Source of the DNA: Desulfobulbus sp.
GTDB lineage: Bacteria; Desulfobacterota; Desulfobulbia; Desulfobulbales; Desulfobulbaceae
Reading direction: 5' to 3'
Assembly: GCA_028684915.1 (NCBI GenBank)
Contig: JAQUEZ010000032.1
Location: forward strand, 1 to 43,006
Length of the DNA stretch: 43,006 bases
Shown here one piece after another: positions 7,817 to 16,597 of this stretch. The notes below the pieces were generated by a model, which worked only from the letters and a program-made list of their open reading frames with translations, was not told where the DNA came from and made no database searches. How positions within the stretch are numbered: position 1 is the stretch's first letter; every line of letters begins with the position of its first letter. A program made the position numbers and the translations under genes.

Positions 7817-9206
7817 TGTGTTTCGCCGCATAAAGTGCTTCGTCGGCACGAGCAACCAAATCGTTGGGCTTATCGCCGCTCCGGCTAGTCGTGACCCCAA
7901 AACTGGCTGTCTTTTGTTGCACTATCGGAAAATTGTGCTCCTGGAATGTCTGCCGCAGCTTTTCTGCAAGCTTCAGCACACCCTGTTTATCCGTTTGCGT
8001 ACAGACGATCACAAATTCCTCACCCCCCCAACGACCAACTCTATCAGTTCCACGGGTATTTGCTTTTAGAATGCGGGCAACTTCGACCAGTACTTTGTCT
8101 CCCACTTGATGGCCAAATGAATCATTGATCTCTTTGAAGTGGTCTATATCCACCATTATGATACTAAAGGCAGTATTGTAACGATTCGATAACTTGAGTT
8201 CTGATTCAAAGGCTTCGTCGAGTTTCATTTGGTTGAAAAGGCCGGTGAGCTTGTCGGTCGCGGAGAGCCGCTCCAGTTCTTTATTGAGGATATACAGCTT
8301 GCGGTGCCTGAGTATTCCGAGCAATAGAGCGAAACTCGAACCTATGATAATTTTCCAGGCAAGTCGATAATCAACACCTTTCTCGATTTTGACGGCAACG
8401 TATTTATTGGAAATAGCTTCTCTCTCCTGTGGGGTGATTGTTTTTACCCCTTTGTCCAAAATATTTCGCAGGATATCTTCATCCTTCAAGACGCCGATGC
8501 GCAAATTGTTGGTGTATTCCGGGATTTGTCCGGAAATTTTCAGGTTAAACAGGCCTTCTTTTTTGATGGCATTAGCCGCCACGATGAGAGAGCGAATTGT
8601 CAAATCTGCTTTGCGCTCTGAAACTAAAACCATGACCTCTGGTTCGTTGTCGGTCAGTACAACCCGCAAATTGGGAAAATCACGACGTACCCGTTCTTCA
8701 ACCATGGTACCACGCGGTAAGGCAACACTTTCGCCTTGAAGTCCCCTGGCATCTGCAACAAATGGATGCTCTTCACGGGTAATGATAACGTTGGGATCAA
8801 AAAAAAGCGGTTCAGTGAAAAACAACCAAGAATCACGAGCTGGAGTCTGATTGATGAAGCTCATAATTTGGCACTGCTTGTCTTTTGATGCTGCCAAGCT
8901 TTCAACCCAACTCTTGACCCTATAGAGTTCAATCTTCAACCCCACGCGTTGAGCTACCGCTTGCACCAGGTCAGCGGCGATACCCTCGTGCTGTCCCTGT
9001 GCGTTGATCCACTCAAAGGGCGCCCAATCAGGGTCCACGCACATTGTAATGCTACCGGCTTTCTCGATATATGCTTGTTCTTGTGGTGTGAGATCGACGA
9101 TTGCTCCAGGGGGATCGGCAGCCTGTGCAAACGCTATCCAGAAGGTGGACACGAAAGGGGCGATCCAAAATGCTAACTTCAAACATGGTCGGCACGTACG
9201 AGACAT
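7788..9206 (-). CDS. diguanylate cyclase with periplasmic solute-binding sensor (SBP_bac_3-TM-GGDEF)
   Basis: The 472-residue protein has a signal peptide (about residues 1-30, ending AQAA), a family-3 solute-binding domain (about 50-270, as in amino-acid binding proteins), one membrane helix (about 283-300) and a GGDEF domain. The active site GGEEF is at 394-398. An inhibitory RxxD I-site lies at 385-388, five residues upstream, so product feedback is likely. It should make c-di-GMP in response to a periplasmic small molecule. ATG 9206 is chosen because it starts a proper signal peptide with AAGGAG upstream, although the spacing is long (about 13 nt). Confidence 0.88.
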   Translation of the reverse strand: MSRTCRPCLKLAFWIAPFVSTFWIAFAQAADPPGAIVDLTPQEQAYIEKAGSITMCVDPDWAPFEWINAQGQHEGIAADLVQAVAQRVGLKIELYRVKSWVESLAASKDKQCQIMSFINQTPARDSWLFFTEPLFFDPNVIITREEHPFVADARGLQGESVALPRGTMVEERVRRDFPNLRVVLTDNEPEVMVLVSERKADLTIRSLIVAANAIKKEGLFNLKISGQIPEYTNNLRIGVLKDEDILRNILDKGVKTITPQEREAISNKYVAVKIEKGVDYRLAWKIIIGSSFALLLGILRHRKLYILNKELERLSATDKLTGLFNQMKLDEAFESELKLSNRYNTAFSIIMVDIDHFKEINDSFGHQVGDKVLVEVARILKANTRGTDRVGRWGGEEFVIVCTQTDKQGVLKLAEKLRQTFQEHNFPIVQQKTASFGVTTSRSGDKPNDLVARADEALYAAKHNGRNQVAVR

Positions 9207-9550
9207 GGTGTGGTGACGTCTCCTTGAAATGGTACCCTGGCAATTGATTACTCTGATTATAGCACGTTGAACTCTTAACGAAGTCCATATTGTGCTGAGA
9301 TATCGTACCGGGGGCAGAAATGTTTCTTCAAAACAGAGGGCGTCGCACAAAATTCGGGCTATATCCGCCCAAAGGAATTTGGTGTCGTCGTTAAACCTTC
9401 CGCAATTGATAGCTAAATTCTTTGCATTGCCGTGGCAATCATGGGTAAATGACAAAAACTATTCGCTGGTTTCAGGTGGGTGAGCGCACGTTTATCTTGT
9501 GACACTTTTCATCGAAAGTTCCGTCTTAAGTGGGCGGTGGAGGCTTGCCC
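9207..9550. other. divergent intergenic region between diguanylate cyclase and hybrid kinase
   Basis: This 344-bp gap separates two divergent signalling genes and must hold both promoters. I see no strong sigma-70 or sigma-54 site, no RNA gene and no credible small gene. Confidence 0.5.
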
Positions 9551-12500
9551 ATGCAAAGCTACACCTCAAAACGCATTGAAAAAAGTATTCTTTGGGGCTC
9601 GGTCTTTATTGATCTGTTGATCATCGTCGGCACGCTCTTTTTTTTGCTCCATAGCCGGTCCCATTTTCTTGAAGGGTTGAGTGTGGTCGGCCACAACCTG
9701 GTACAGCTCCTTGAGCAGCGTATTGCCGATAAGGCTCGGTTGGTGGATGATGCTGTCGTCCGGGTGGAGAGAGAGCTTGAGGAACAACTCAGAGGAGGTG
9801 CAATCGATCCTCAACGGCTCCAGTGGCTGCTCAATCTGGAACAGGAGCAGCTGCCGGAGATCGACGCAATTCGGGTAACCAATGCCCAGGGCAAAGTCAT
9901 TTGGGGAAAAGGTGTTATCTCTACAGTCAACGCTACGTATGCGGATCGGGCATTTTTTAAAGCGCATCAGGAGAAGCATACGCACGAGTCGATCGTGACC
10001 CCGCCACTCAAAGGGAAAGTTTCCGGGTTATGGGTCGTTGCCTTTACCCGATGTTATCGATACCCGGACGGTCGTTTTGCCGGGGTCATTTCCGCGGCAG
10101 TGCCCACCGAAATTTTTTCTCGTATCTTAAGTAATATCAACCTCGGCCCGACCGGGACAGCGGCTTTGCGTTCCACCGATGGCGGGTTGGTTGCACGCAT
10201 GCCGCCTTTGGATGGAGCGGTCGGACAGCCGGGGAATAAAAAAATTTCCCGTGAATATTTGCAAATACTGAACTCCAATATTTCAGTCGGGAATTTCCAA
10301 ACTCGTACATCTCCGGATTCAGTGGCCCGTACCTATGCGTTCCGACGAGTTATGGGCTGGCCATTCACTATTGCTGTTGGCTTGGTCGAGAGCGAATATC
10401 TGGCTCCATGGCGTGTCCAAGCAATCTGGGGCACGCTGTTACTGGGGATACTGTTGCTGATGACCTCAACGTTGTCTTGGGTGACCATTCGTCATTTGCG
10501 CCAACAGGGGATCAGGGAAAAAGAGCGGGAAGAGGATCTTACCAGACGTCGCATTCTTATTGATCAATCCCGGGATGGTATCGTGATATTGGATAGCCGG
10601 GGCAAGGTCTATGAGGCCAACCGCCACTTTGCCGAAATGCTCGGGTATTCTCCTGAGGAAATCAAGGATCTGTATCTTTGGCAGTGGGATGCCCGTTGGA
10701 CCCGGGAAGAGCTTGAAAGCATGCTCAGCGGTGTCGGTAATAATGGAGCGTATTTGAAGACGCGCCATCGTCGTAAAGACGGCCGGATAATTGATGTGGA
10801 GATCAGTGCCAACGGAGCGGATTTTGGCGGTAACAAGCTGGTGTTCTGCGTCTGCCGCGATGTCAGCGAGCAAAACAAGGCGCGCGATGCCCTGAGGGTG
10901 AGCGAGGAAAAGTATCGTATTATCTTTGAAAACCAACTCTATGCAGTCGCTATTTTTGATCTACTCACCTTGCGTTTTCTTGATGTCAACCAGGCATATA
11001 TCCGAATGTACGGGTACAGTCGGGAGGAACTGCTCGACGGTATGACCATTCTCGATGTTTCGGCCGAGCCGGAACGGTCCGAACACGCGGTGTCTCAGGC
11101 TGTTGAGCAGGGGGCGATCTTTATCCCCCTGCGCTATCATCGGAAAAAAGATGGGTCTGTTATCCCTGTGGAAATTGTCGGTGGCCCCTACAACTGGGAC
11201 GGGTGCAGGGTCATGTTTATGCTTGGCCATGATATTTCGGCCAGAAAGCAGGCGGAAGATGATCTGCGCGGCAGTGAAGAGCTGTATCGCTTTTTGGTCA
11301 CCAGCTTGAGTGATGGTTTTTTTTCCTGTGATAACAGAGGAATTATATCTTTTGCCAATAAGGCGTTGGCGCAAATGCACGGGGTGGAAGATCCGGAGTG
11401 TTTATTGGGGCGGCACATTTTTGACTTTATTGCGCCGGTGGATTTGGAGCGAGTGGAAGCACATTTCAACGAGGCGCTTGCCCACCATATTGTTCCGGTT
11501 TCCCTCGAGATTATGCTCGTCAGGGAGGGGGGGATGAACTTGTGGGTCGAGGTCAAGCCCACCGTTGTGACCCGTGATCAGGGTTTGGTATCCATCCAGG
11601 GGTTAGTCATTGATATCACCCAAAGAAAAAAAGCTGCCGAGGCTTTGCAAAAAAGCGAGGAGCGGCTCCATCTTGCCCTGCAGGCCACGAAGGATGCCAT
11701 CTGGGATTGGGACTTTCTGGCAGGGACTATGTACTATTCTCCCCGTTGGTTCATGATGGCGGGCTACACATCCGAGGAACTGCAGGTCGATCCGGAACTG
11801 TGGCTTCGTCTGATGCATCCCGACGACCTGGAACGAGCCAAGACGGTGGTGAGCGAGGCCATTGTCGATAAAACTTTTTTTGAAATTGAAACTCGATTGC
11901 TCCATAAGGCCGGGTATTATGTGCCGATACTTACTCGCGGCTATATTCTGCGAAACGATGCCGGCAAGACCATTCGGCTGGCTGGTACCAATACCGATTT
12001 GAGCGAACAACAACGGATTGAGGAAGAACGGCGTGAGTGGGAGCGGCAGGCGTTTCAATTGCAGAAGGCGGAAAGCCTCAGTCGTATGGCCGGGGCCATT
12101 GCCCATCATTTCAACAATCTGCTGAGCGTGGTCTTGGGCAATATTGAAATCACCTTGGAGGATTTACCGGCGGACCAACCGGTTGTGGCCAATCTTCGTG
12201 CTGCCTCCCAGGCGGGAGACCGGGCGGTTGAGGTCAGTAGCCTGTTGCTTACCTACCTTGGTCAAACCGAAGGGCGGCACGAGCTGCTCGACTTGGGGCG
12301 ACTTTATCGTCAGAGCCTGGTGCAGATACAGGCGCTTTTAAAAGAAGAGATTGTCCTTGAAACCCGTTTTCCGAAAAACGGACCTTTGGTGCGCGGCAAT
12401 GGCACCCTCTTGCAACGGATGTTGAAAAATCTGATTGTCAATGCGGCAGAGGCCATTGGTGAACGACAGGGACACATCGGCCTATCCCTGACTGTGATTG

Positions 12501-13228
12501 CACTTTCGGATATTCCTTCCGCCCATCGGTTTCCGCTTGATTGGGAGCCGGCAGCCGACCACTATGTCTGTCTGCAGATCCAGGATTCCGGTGATGGCAT
12601 TGAGGCGGCTGATATCGAACAACTCTTTGATCCATTTTTTTCCAGCAAATTCACTGGGCGCGGCCTTGGCCTTTCAGTGGTAATGGGAATTGTCCGTTCC
12701 CATTCAGGCGGAATCACCGTTGCGAGCACCCGGGAGCAGGGGAGTGTTTTCCAGGTGTATATACCCCTGGTCGAGCGGGAGGCGCTGCCGGATCAGCAAG
12801 GTGTCGGCGATGAGCGTGCCGCTGCCATCGAGCGCACCGTTCTGTTGGTCGAAGATGAGGAACAGGTGCGACTGATGACCGAATCCATGCTCAGTCGTCT
12901 CGGCTTTGCCTATCTGAGTGCCGAAGATGGGGCTGAAGCACTGGCACTGTTCAAACGGCATGCAGATCGAATTGCCCTGGTCATCTGCGATCTGAGTATG
13001 CCCAATGTAGGCGGTTGGGAGACCATGGAAACCATAAAAGAGATTGCGCCGACCATACCCTTTGTCATGACCAGTGGCTACGATGAAACCCGAGTCATGC
13101 GTGAGGGGCGTAAGTTGTATCCCCAGGTGTTTCTGCAGAAACCTTATAAAAAAGATGAGCTTGGCGCAGCTATCGAGGCCGCGTTTAAACACGTTTCCAC
13201 CATTTTATCTGCTGGGGAGCATTGCTAA
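9551..13228 (+). CDS. large hybrid sensor kinase (sensor-4xPAS-HisKA-HATPase-REC)
   Basis: The 1225-residue protein has a membrane helix near residues 14-34, a periplasmic dCache-like sensor, and a second helix near 298-318. Four PAS/PAC units follow in tandem (about 340-840), each ending in the usual D(V/I)(S/T) linker. The phosphoacceptor His is residue 852 (AIAHHFNNLL), followed by an ATPase domain (DSGDGIE, GRGLGLSVV). The C-terminal receiver has phosphoacceptor D1147 (VICDLSMPN). The NtrB-like HHFNNLL core plus terminal REC is common in deltaproteobacterial orphan kinases. ATG 9551 with GGTGGAGG seven bases upstream is preferred over GTG 9530. Target unknown. Confidence 0.9.
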   Translation: MQSYTSKRIEKSILWGSVFIDLLIIVGTLFFLLHSRSHFLEGLSVVGHNLVQLLEQRIADKARLVDDAVVRVERELEEQLRGGAIDPQRLQWLLNLEQEQLPEIDAIRVTNAQGKVIWGKGVISTVNATYADRAFFKAHQEKHTHESIVTPPLKGKVSGLWVVAFTRCYRYPDGRFAGVISAAVPTEIFSRILSNINLGPTGTAALRSTDGGLVARMPPLDGAVGQPGNKKISREYLQILNSNISVGNFQTRTSPDSVARTYAFRRVMGWPFTIAVGLVESEYLAPWRVQAIWGTLLLGILLLMTSTLSWVTIRHLRQQGIREKEREEDLTRRRILIDQSRDGIVILDSRGKVYEANRHFAEMLGYSPEEIKDLYLWQWDARWTREELESMLSGVGNNGAYLKTRHRRKDGRIIDVEISANGADFGGNKLVFCVCRDVSEQNKARDALRVSEEKYRIIFENQLYAVAIFDLLTLRFLDVNQAYIRMYGYSREELLDGMTILDVSAEPERSEHAVSQAVEQGAIFIPLRYHRKKDGSVIPVEIVGGPYNWDGCRVMFMLGHDISARKQAEDDLRGSEELYRFLVTSLSDGFFSCDNRGIISFANKALAQMHGVEDPECLLGRHIFDFIAPVDLERVEAHFNEALAHHIVPVSLEIMLVREGGMNLWVEVKPTVVTRDQGLVSIQGLVIDITQRKKAAEALQKSEERLHLALQATKDAIWDWDFLAGTMYYSPRWFMMAGYTSEELQVDPELWLRLMHPDDLERAKTVVSEAIVDKTFFEIETRLLHKAGYYVPILTRGYILRNDAGKTIRLAGTNTDLSEQQRIEEERREWERQAFQLQKAESLSRMAGAIAHHFNNLLSVVLGNIEITLEDLPADQPVVANLRAASQAGDRAVEVSSLLLTYLGQTEGRHELLDLGRLYRQSLVQIQALLKEEIVLETRFPKNGPLVRGNGTLLQRMLKNLIVNAAEAIGERQGHIGLSLTVIALSDIPSAHRFPLDWEPAADHYVCLQIQDSGDGIEAADIEQLFDPFFSSKFTGRGLGLSVVMGIVRSHSGGITVASTREQGSVFQVYIPLVEREALPDQQGVGDERAAAIERTVLLVEDEEQVRLMTESMLSRLGFAYLSAEDGAEALALFKRHADRIALVICDLSMPNVGGWETMETIKEIAPTIPFVMTSGYDETRVMREGRKLYPQVFLQKPYKKDELGAAIEAAFKHVSTILSAGEHC

Positions 13229-13285
13229 GCTGGGAGCACCAGGTGAGTCTTAACCAGCGTAAACCGGGTGAACAGAGGAGGGAGA

Positions 13286-13933
13286 ATGGAGCTGAAACTT
13301 GATGCGGTTGAAGTGCGGGTGCTGGGGTGTCTGCTGGAAAAGGAGTTGGCCACGCCAGAGTATTATCCACTCTCGCTCAATGCGCTGGTTAATGCGTGCA
13401 ATCAGAAAACTAATCGCCACCCGGTGCTCGCTTTAAGCGCAGAGGAAGTCGGCGAGACATTGCAATCGTTGAAAGAGTTGCAATACGTCGTACAGAGTGA
13501 TGCTGGTCGGGTCGCCAAATTCTGGCAGAGCCTGAGCAAACAGTACAACCTGGTCAATCGAGAGGCGGCCCTTCTGGGGCTGTTGTTGCTGCGCGGGCCG
13601 CAGACGCCTGGCGAGTTGCGTAGCCGCGCGGAAAATATGTGCCCGTTTGAAAACCTGGAGCAGGTTGCCCAGTCTTTGGACTCACTGATCGCCCGCTCCC
13701 TGGTCATGCTCCTGCCGCGGCAACCGGGCCAGAAAGAACAACGTTATTGCCATCTGCTGGCCGGTGAGCCAGAAGAGGGGAACCGTGGCTTGGTGGACGA
13801 ACCCGTGGTGGCGATGCGTCGGATGGGTAATGATCGAATCGAGGCCCTAGAGGAAAAGGTGGCCCAGCTTGAAGCTGATCTGGCTGAGTTGCGCGAGGCT
13901 TTTCGTACGCTCAAGCAAAGTCTGGGTGAGTAA
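13286..13933 (+). CDS. YceH family protein (DUF480)
   Basis: The 215-residue protein matches the YceH/DUF480 family. It opens with two winged-helix-like modules (EVRVLGCLLEKELATPEYYPLSLN is the N-terminal signature) and ends in a coiled coil (about residues 185-210). Biochemical function is not established. It starts with GAGGAGGGAG before ATG, 57 nt after the hybrid kinase, and may be read through from it. No anomaly. Confidence 0.88.
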   Translation: MELKLDAVEVRVLGCLLEKELATPEYYPLSLNALVNACNQKTNRHPVLALSAEEVGETLQSLKELQYVVQSDAGRVAKFWQSLSKQYNLVNREAALLGLLLLRGPQTPGELRSRAENMCPFENLEQVAQSLDSLIARSLVMLLPRQPGQKEQRYCHLLAGEPEEGNRGLVDEPVVAMRRMGNDRIEALEEKVAQLEADLAELREAFRTLKQSLGE

Positions 13934-13989
13934 GTCAGCGCCACCGGTTCTTGCACCAATTTCGGATTAGCGTCTTGCTACGGGCGCAA

Positions 13990-15855
13990 TCACCAGCCGC
14001 CGCCTCCACCGCCCCCACCTCCACCGCCCGAACTGCCGCCGCCACCCGAGCCTGAGGAAGAGCCGGGCGCAGTCGAAGCCGAGGAGACGGTCGACTCCAT
14101 ACCGCTGCCTAGGGCACCGGCAAAGGTGGCGGGATGGAGATGATTCCAATGATGGCCGTGGTACCACTGAGGCGCATATCCAGCCTGGTTGAGTACGTCG
14201 GCAAAACGTTCACCCCACTGGTTTTCCACACCCAAGGCTATGGCATAGGGCAGAAACTGTTCAAAAAGTTCCGGGGTTTCGTTGGGCGGATGGCTGAAGT
14301 TGAGCCGGTCTTTTTCCGCCACCGACAGATACAGCTTAAAACCCTCGATCTCATCCAGGGTTGCCCGGCCGATTCGGGTCGGGGCCTTGAGCAGTTCGTA
14401 GAAAAGGGCATTCATCAAGATCATTACCAGGAAGGCGGATCCGGCAATTAAGCCCGTTTGACTGAGCAGAAAGCCAATGCCCACTACTTCACCTGCCAGA
14501 AAGGGGAGCGCAAAGAGCGAAAGCATCACTGCGCTGAGCTTGCCCATCACACCCCGAGCTTTCCAACCCGTCATTGCCTGTCGTACCAGGGTAACGCAGC
14601 CAAAAGTCCAACCGGTTAACCACGCGCTCATAAAAAGGATAAGAGGCGGCTCCTTCGCAAACCAGGCCATGCCGCCGATGGTGAGTAGGGTTAGGCCAAT
14701 TCCCGGCACCAGCCAGAGCGAGTTGGTAAGGAAGTAGCTTGAGGCCAGCTCTTTGCTCAGCTTGTCCTGCATCGCCTGTCGGGCTCGGTTGATGATGCGG
14801 TGGTTTGTTTTTTCAAGCCTGAGCCGAGTTCCTCCTTTCTGCAGTTCGTTCCAGGCTGCACGCTCGCCGACAGAAAGGGTCAGGGGTGCCTGGTCGGATA
14901 ATTCCAGGGAAGTTTTGTCCTGCTCGTTGATCGTGAGTCCGCCACACACCGCCATGTTGATGATACCGGCGGTGAATGCAGTGTTGTCGAAACCCATCTT
15001 CCACAGCATCCGTACCATGGCTGGAGAAAAACCTTTGGGGGGGGCAAAGCGTGGGATGATAATGCCTTTGGCCGGATCTCGGCCCACTTTGAGCCAGGCG
15101 AGCAAATAGTACACCAGCAGCAGGCAGGCACCTATAGTGGCCGGGGCCAAACTCCCCTGGTCGGCCAATCGGGAAAGGGCCTTGTCGGTTGAGCTCGGTC
15201 CGGTGACAAATCCCTTAGGCCAACTCACGGCAATAGTTAACCCCTCGCCCGGGGCATAGGGACGGGTGGCATCGAAACGCATTGTGGCCCCTGTGCTCTC
15301 GAGACGGTAGCCGTCCTTGCTGCCAGTCAATCCCTCGTAGGCCCAACCCTCGGTAGCGCGTGCTCCTTGGGGTAGAAAGACATCGCAGCTGACCCGGTCA
15401 GTGGGGAGGCGCCAGCCGTTGCCGTTTACATTCCAGTACAGTTCGTCATGATCGGCAAAAAAGCCCAGTTGACGGGTGGTTTTGTATTCGATGGTGTAGG
15501 TGTAACGTCCGGGGCGGAGAAAAACATCTTTTTGGCCGGCATAAATTGCCACGCCATTACTGAGGCTCTTGGTATGGTACGGTTCTGGCCGGTCGTTCCG
15601 CGCAACGGCAAGCAGCTCAAAGCCGACCCGAACCGTACGTCCATTGCCATCGGTATACCGGGTGGGGAATTCACGGACGATGCCTCGTTTGATCTGGTGC
15701 CCCTCAGCCGCAACCGTAATTTTTTCCCTGACCAATAGGGCGCCATTCTCTTGGATATGGACGGTAGAGGCAAAGTTGAGCACCCGTTCTTCGGCCATAC
15801 CTGGCAAGGCCGTGGCAAGCAGCAACAGGATAAGCAGCAACCAGCGATGTTTCAT
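13990..15855 (-). CDS. DUF2207 membrane protein with glycine-rich tail
   Basis: The 621-residue protein has a signal peptide (1-21), a large extracytoplasmic DUF2207 domain (about 22-235), a membrane helix near 240-258, and a hydrophobic pair near 385-460. It ends in a cytosolic region of low-complexity Ser/Gly closing with a run of Gly and a Trp. Such Gly-rich tails are typical of DUF2207 proteins. It follows lemA by 73 nt on the same strand, a pairing seen in many bacteria, probably in envelope maintenance. The molecular role is unknown. Confidence 0.85.
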   Translation of the reverse strand: MKHRWLLLILLLLATALPGMAEERVLNFASTVHIQENGALLVREKITVAAEGHQIKRGIVREFPTRYTDGNGRTVRVGFELLAVARNDRPEPYHTKSLSNGVAIYAGQKDVFLRPGRYTYTIEYKTTRQLGFFADHDELYWNVNGNGWRLPTDRVSCDVFLPQGARATEGWAYEGLTGSKDGYRLESTGATMRFDATRPYAPGEGLTIAVSWPKGFVTGPSSTDKALSRLADQGSLAPATIGACLLLVYYLLAWLKVGRDPAKGIIIPRFAPPKGFSPAMVRMLWKMGFDNTAFTAGIINMAVCGGLTINEQDKTSLELSDQAPLTLSVGERAAWNELQKGGTRLRLEKTNHRIINRARQAMQDKLSKELASSYFLTNSLWLVPGIGLTLLTIGGMAWFAKEPPLILFMSAWLTGWTFGCVTLVRQAMTGWKARGVMGKLSAVMLSLFALPFLAGEVVGIGFLLSQTGLIAGSAFLVMILMNALFYELLKAPTRIGRATLDEIEGFKLYLSVAEKDRLNFSHPPNETPELFEQFLPYAIALGVENQWGERFADVLNQAGYAPQWYHGHHWNHLHPATFAGALGSGMESTVSSASTAPGSSSGSGGGGSSGGGGGGGGGGGW

Positions 15856-15928
15856 GAGGTCCTCAACGTCGTGTGAATGTGGATCAGTACGGTTTTTGGC
15901 CCGAACTTTCCTCTGTAAATGGGAGCGT

Positions 15929-16483
15929 TTAAAAAGTCACCTCGGGGGCTGTGCGTTCGGCAGAGCTTTCTAATTCAAAAAAATCGGCTTTGGTAAAGCC
16001 GAAACGGGCAGCAATGAGATTGGAGGGGAACGATTCGATTGCGATGTTCAACTCCCGTACAGAGCCGTTGTAATAACGCCTGGCCATCTGAATCTGCTCT
16101 TCGATTTCTTCCAATGTGTTCTGCAACTCGAGAAAGGTGGTGTTGGCCTTGAGTTCCGGGTAGCTTTCAGCCAGAGCAAAGAGTTTGCTCAGTGCTGCGC
16201 CAAGTAATCCCTGGGCCTGTGCCGTCTCGCCTACCCCCTGCGCGTTTTGTGCCTGACCCCGCAGTTGGACGACCTCTTCCAAGGTGCTCTTTTCATGGGT
16301 TGCATACCCTTTGACCGTGGCCACTAGATTGGGAATGAGGTCGGTTCGCCGTTTGAGTTGGACATCAATTCCGCTCCAGGCCTCCTCCGTCATGTTTCGT
16401 TTACGTACCAGTCCATTGTACAGGGTGACGGCCAAGAGAATGATTGCAACAGCGAGGGTTCCAAGAATAGCCAGTGTGATCAT
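15929..16483 (-). CDS. LemA family protein
   Basis: The 184-residue protein has one N-terminal membrane helix (about residues 2-24) followed by the LemA core (YNGLVRKRNMTEEAWSGIDVQLKRR, then LIPNLVATVKGYATHE). It is an all-alpha, membrane-anchored protein of unknown biochemical function. CAGGAG lies six bases before ATG. It heads an operon with the DUF2207 gene. Confidence 0.92.
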   Translation of the reverse strand: MITLAILGTLAVAIILLAVTLYNGLVRKRNMTEEAWSGIDVQLKRRTDLIPNLVATVKGYATHEKSTLEEVVQLRGQAQNAQGVGETAQAQGLLGAALSKLFALAESYPELKANTTFLELQNTLEEIEEQIQMARRYYNGSVRELNIAIESFPSNLIAARFGFTKADFFELESSAERTAPEVTF

Positions 16484-16597
16484 TGGTTCTCCTGAGGAGG
16501 GTATGCGGTAATGCGCCGCTTGATAAGTGACATGTAGTGAGGCTGTCGATGGTAAGGCGCTTTCTGTTTGGTGGCGGATTGGGACGAGGCGTCCGCC

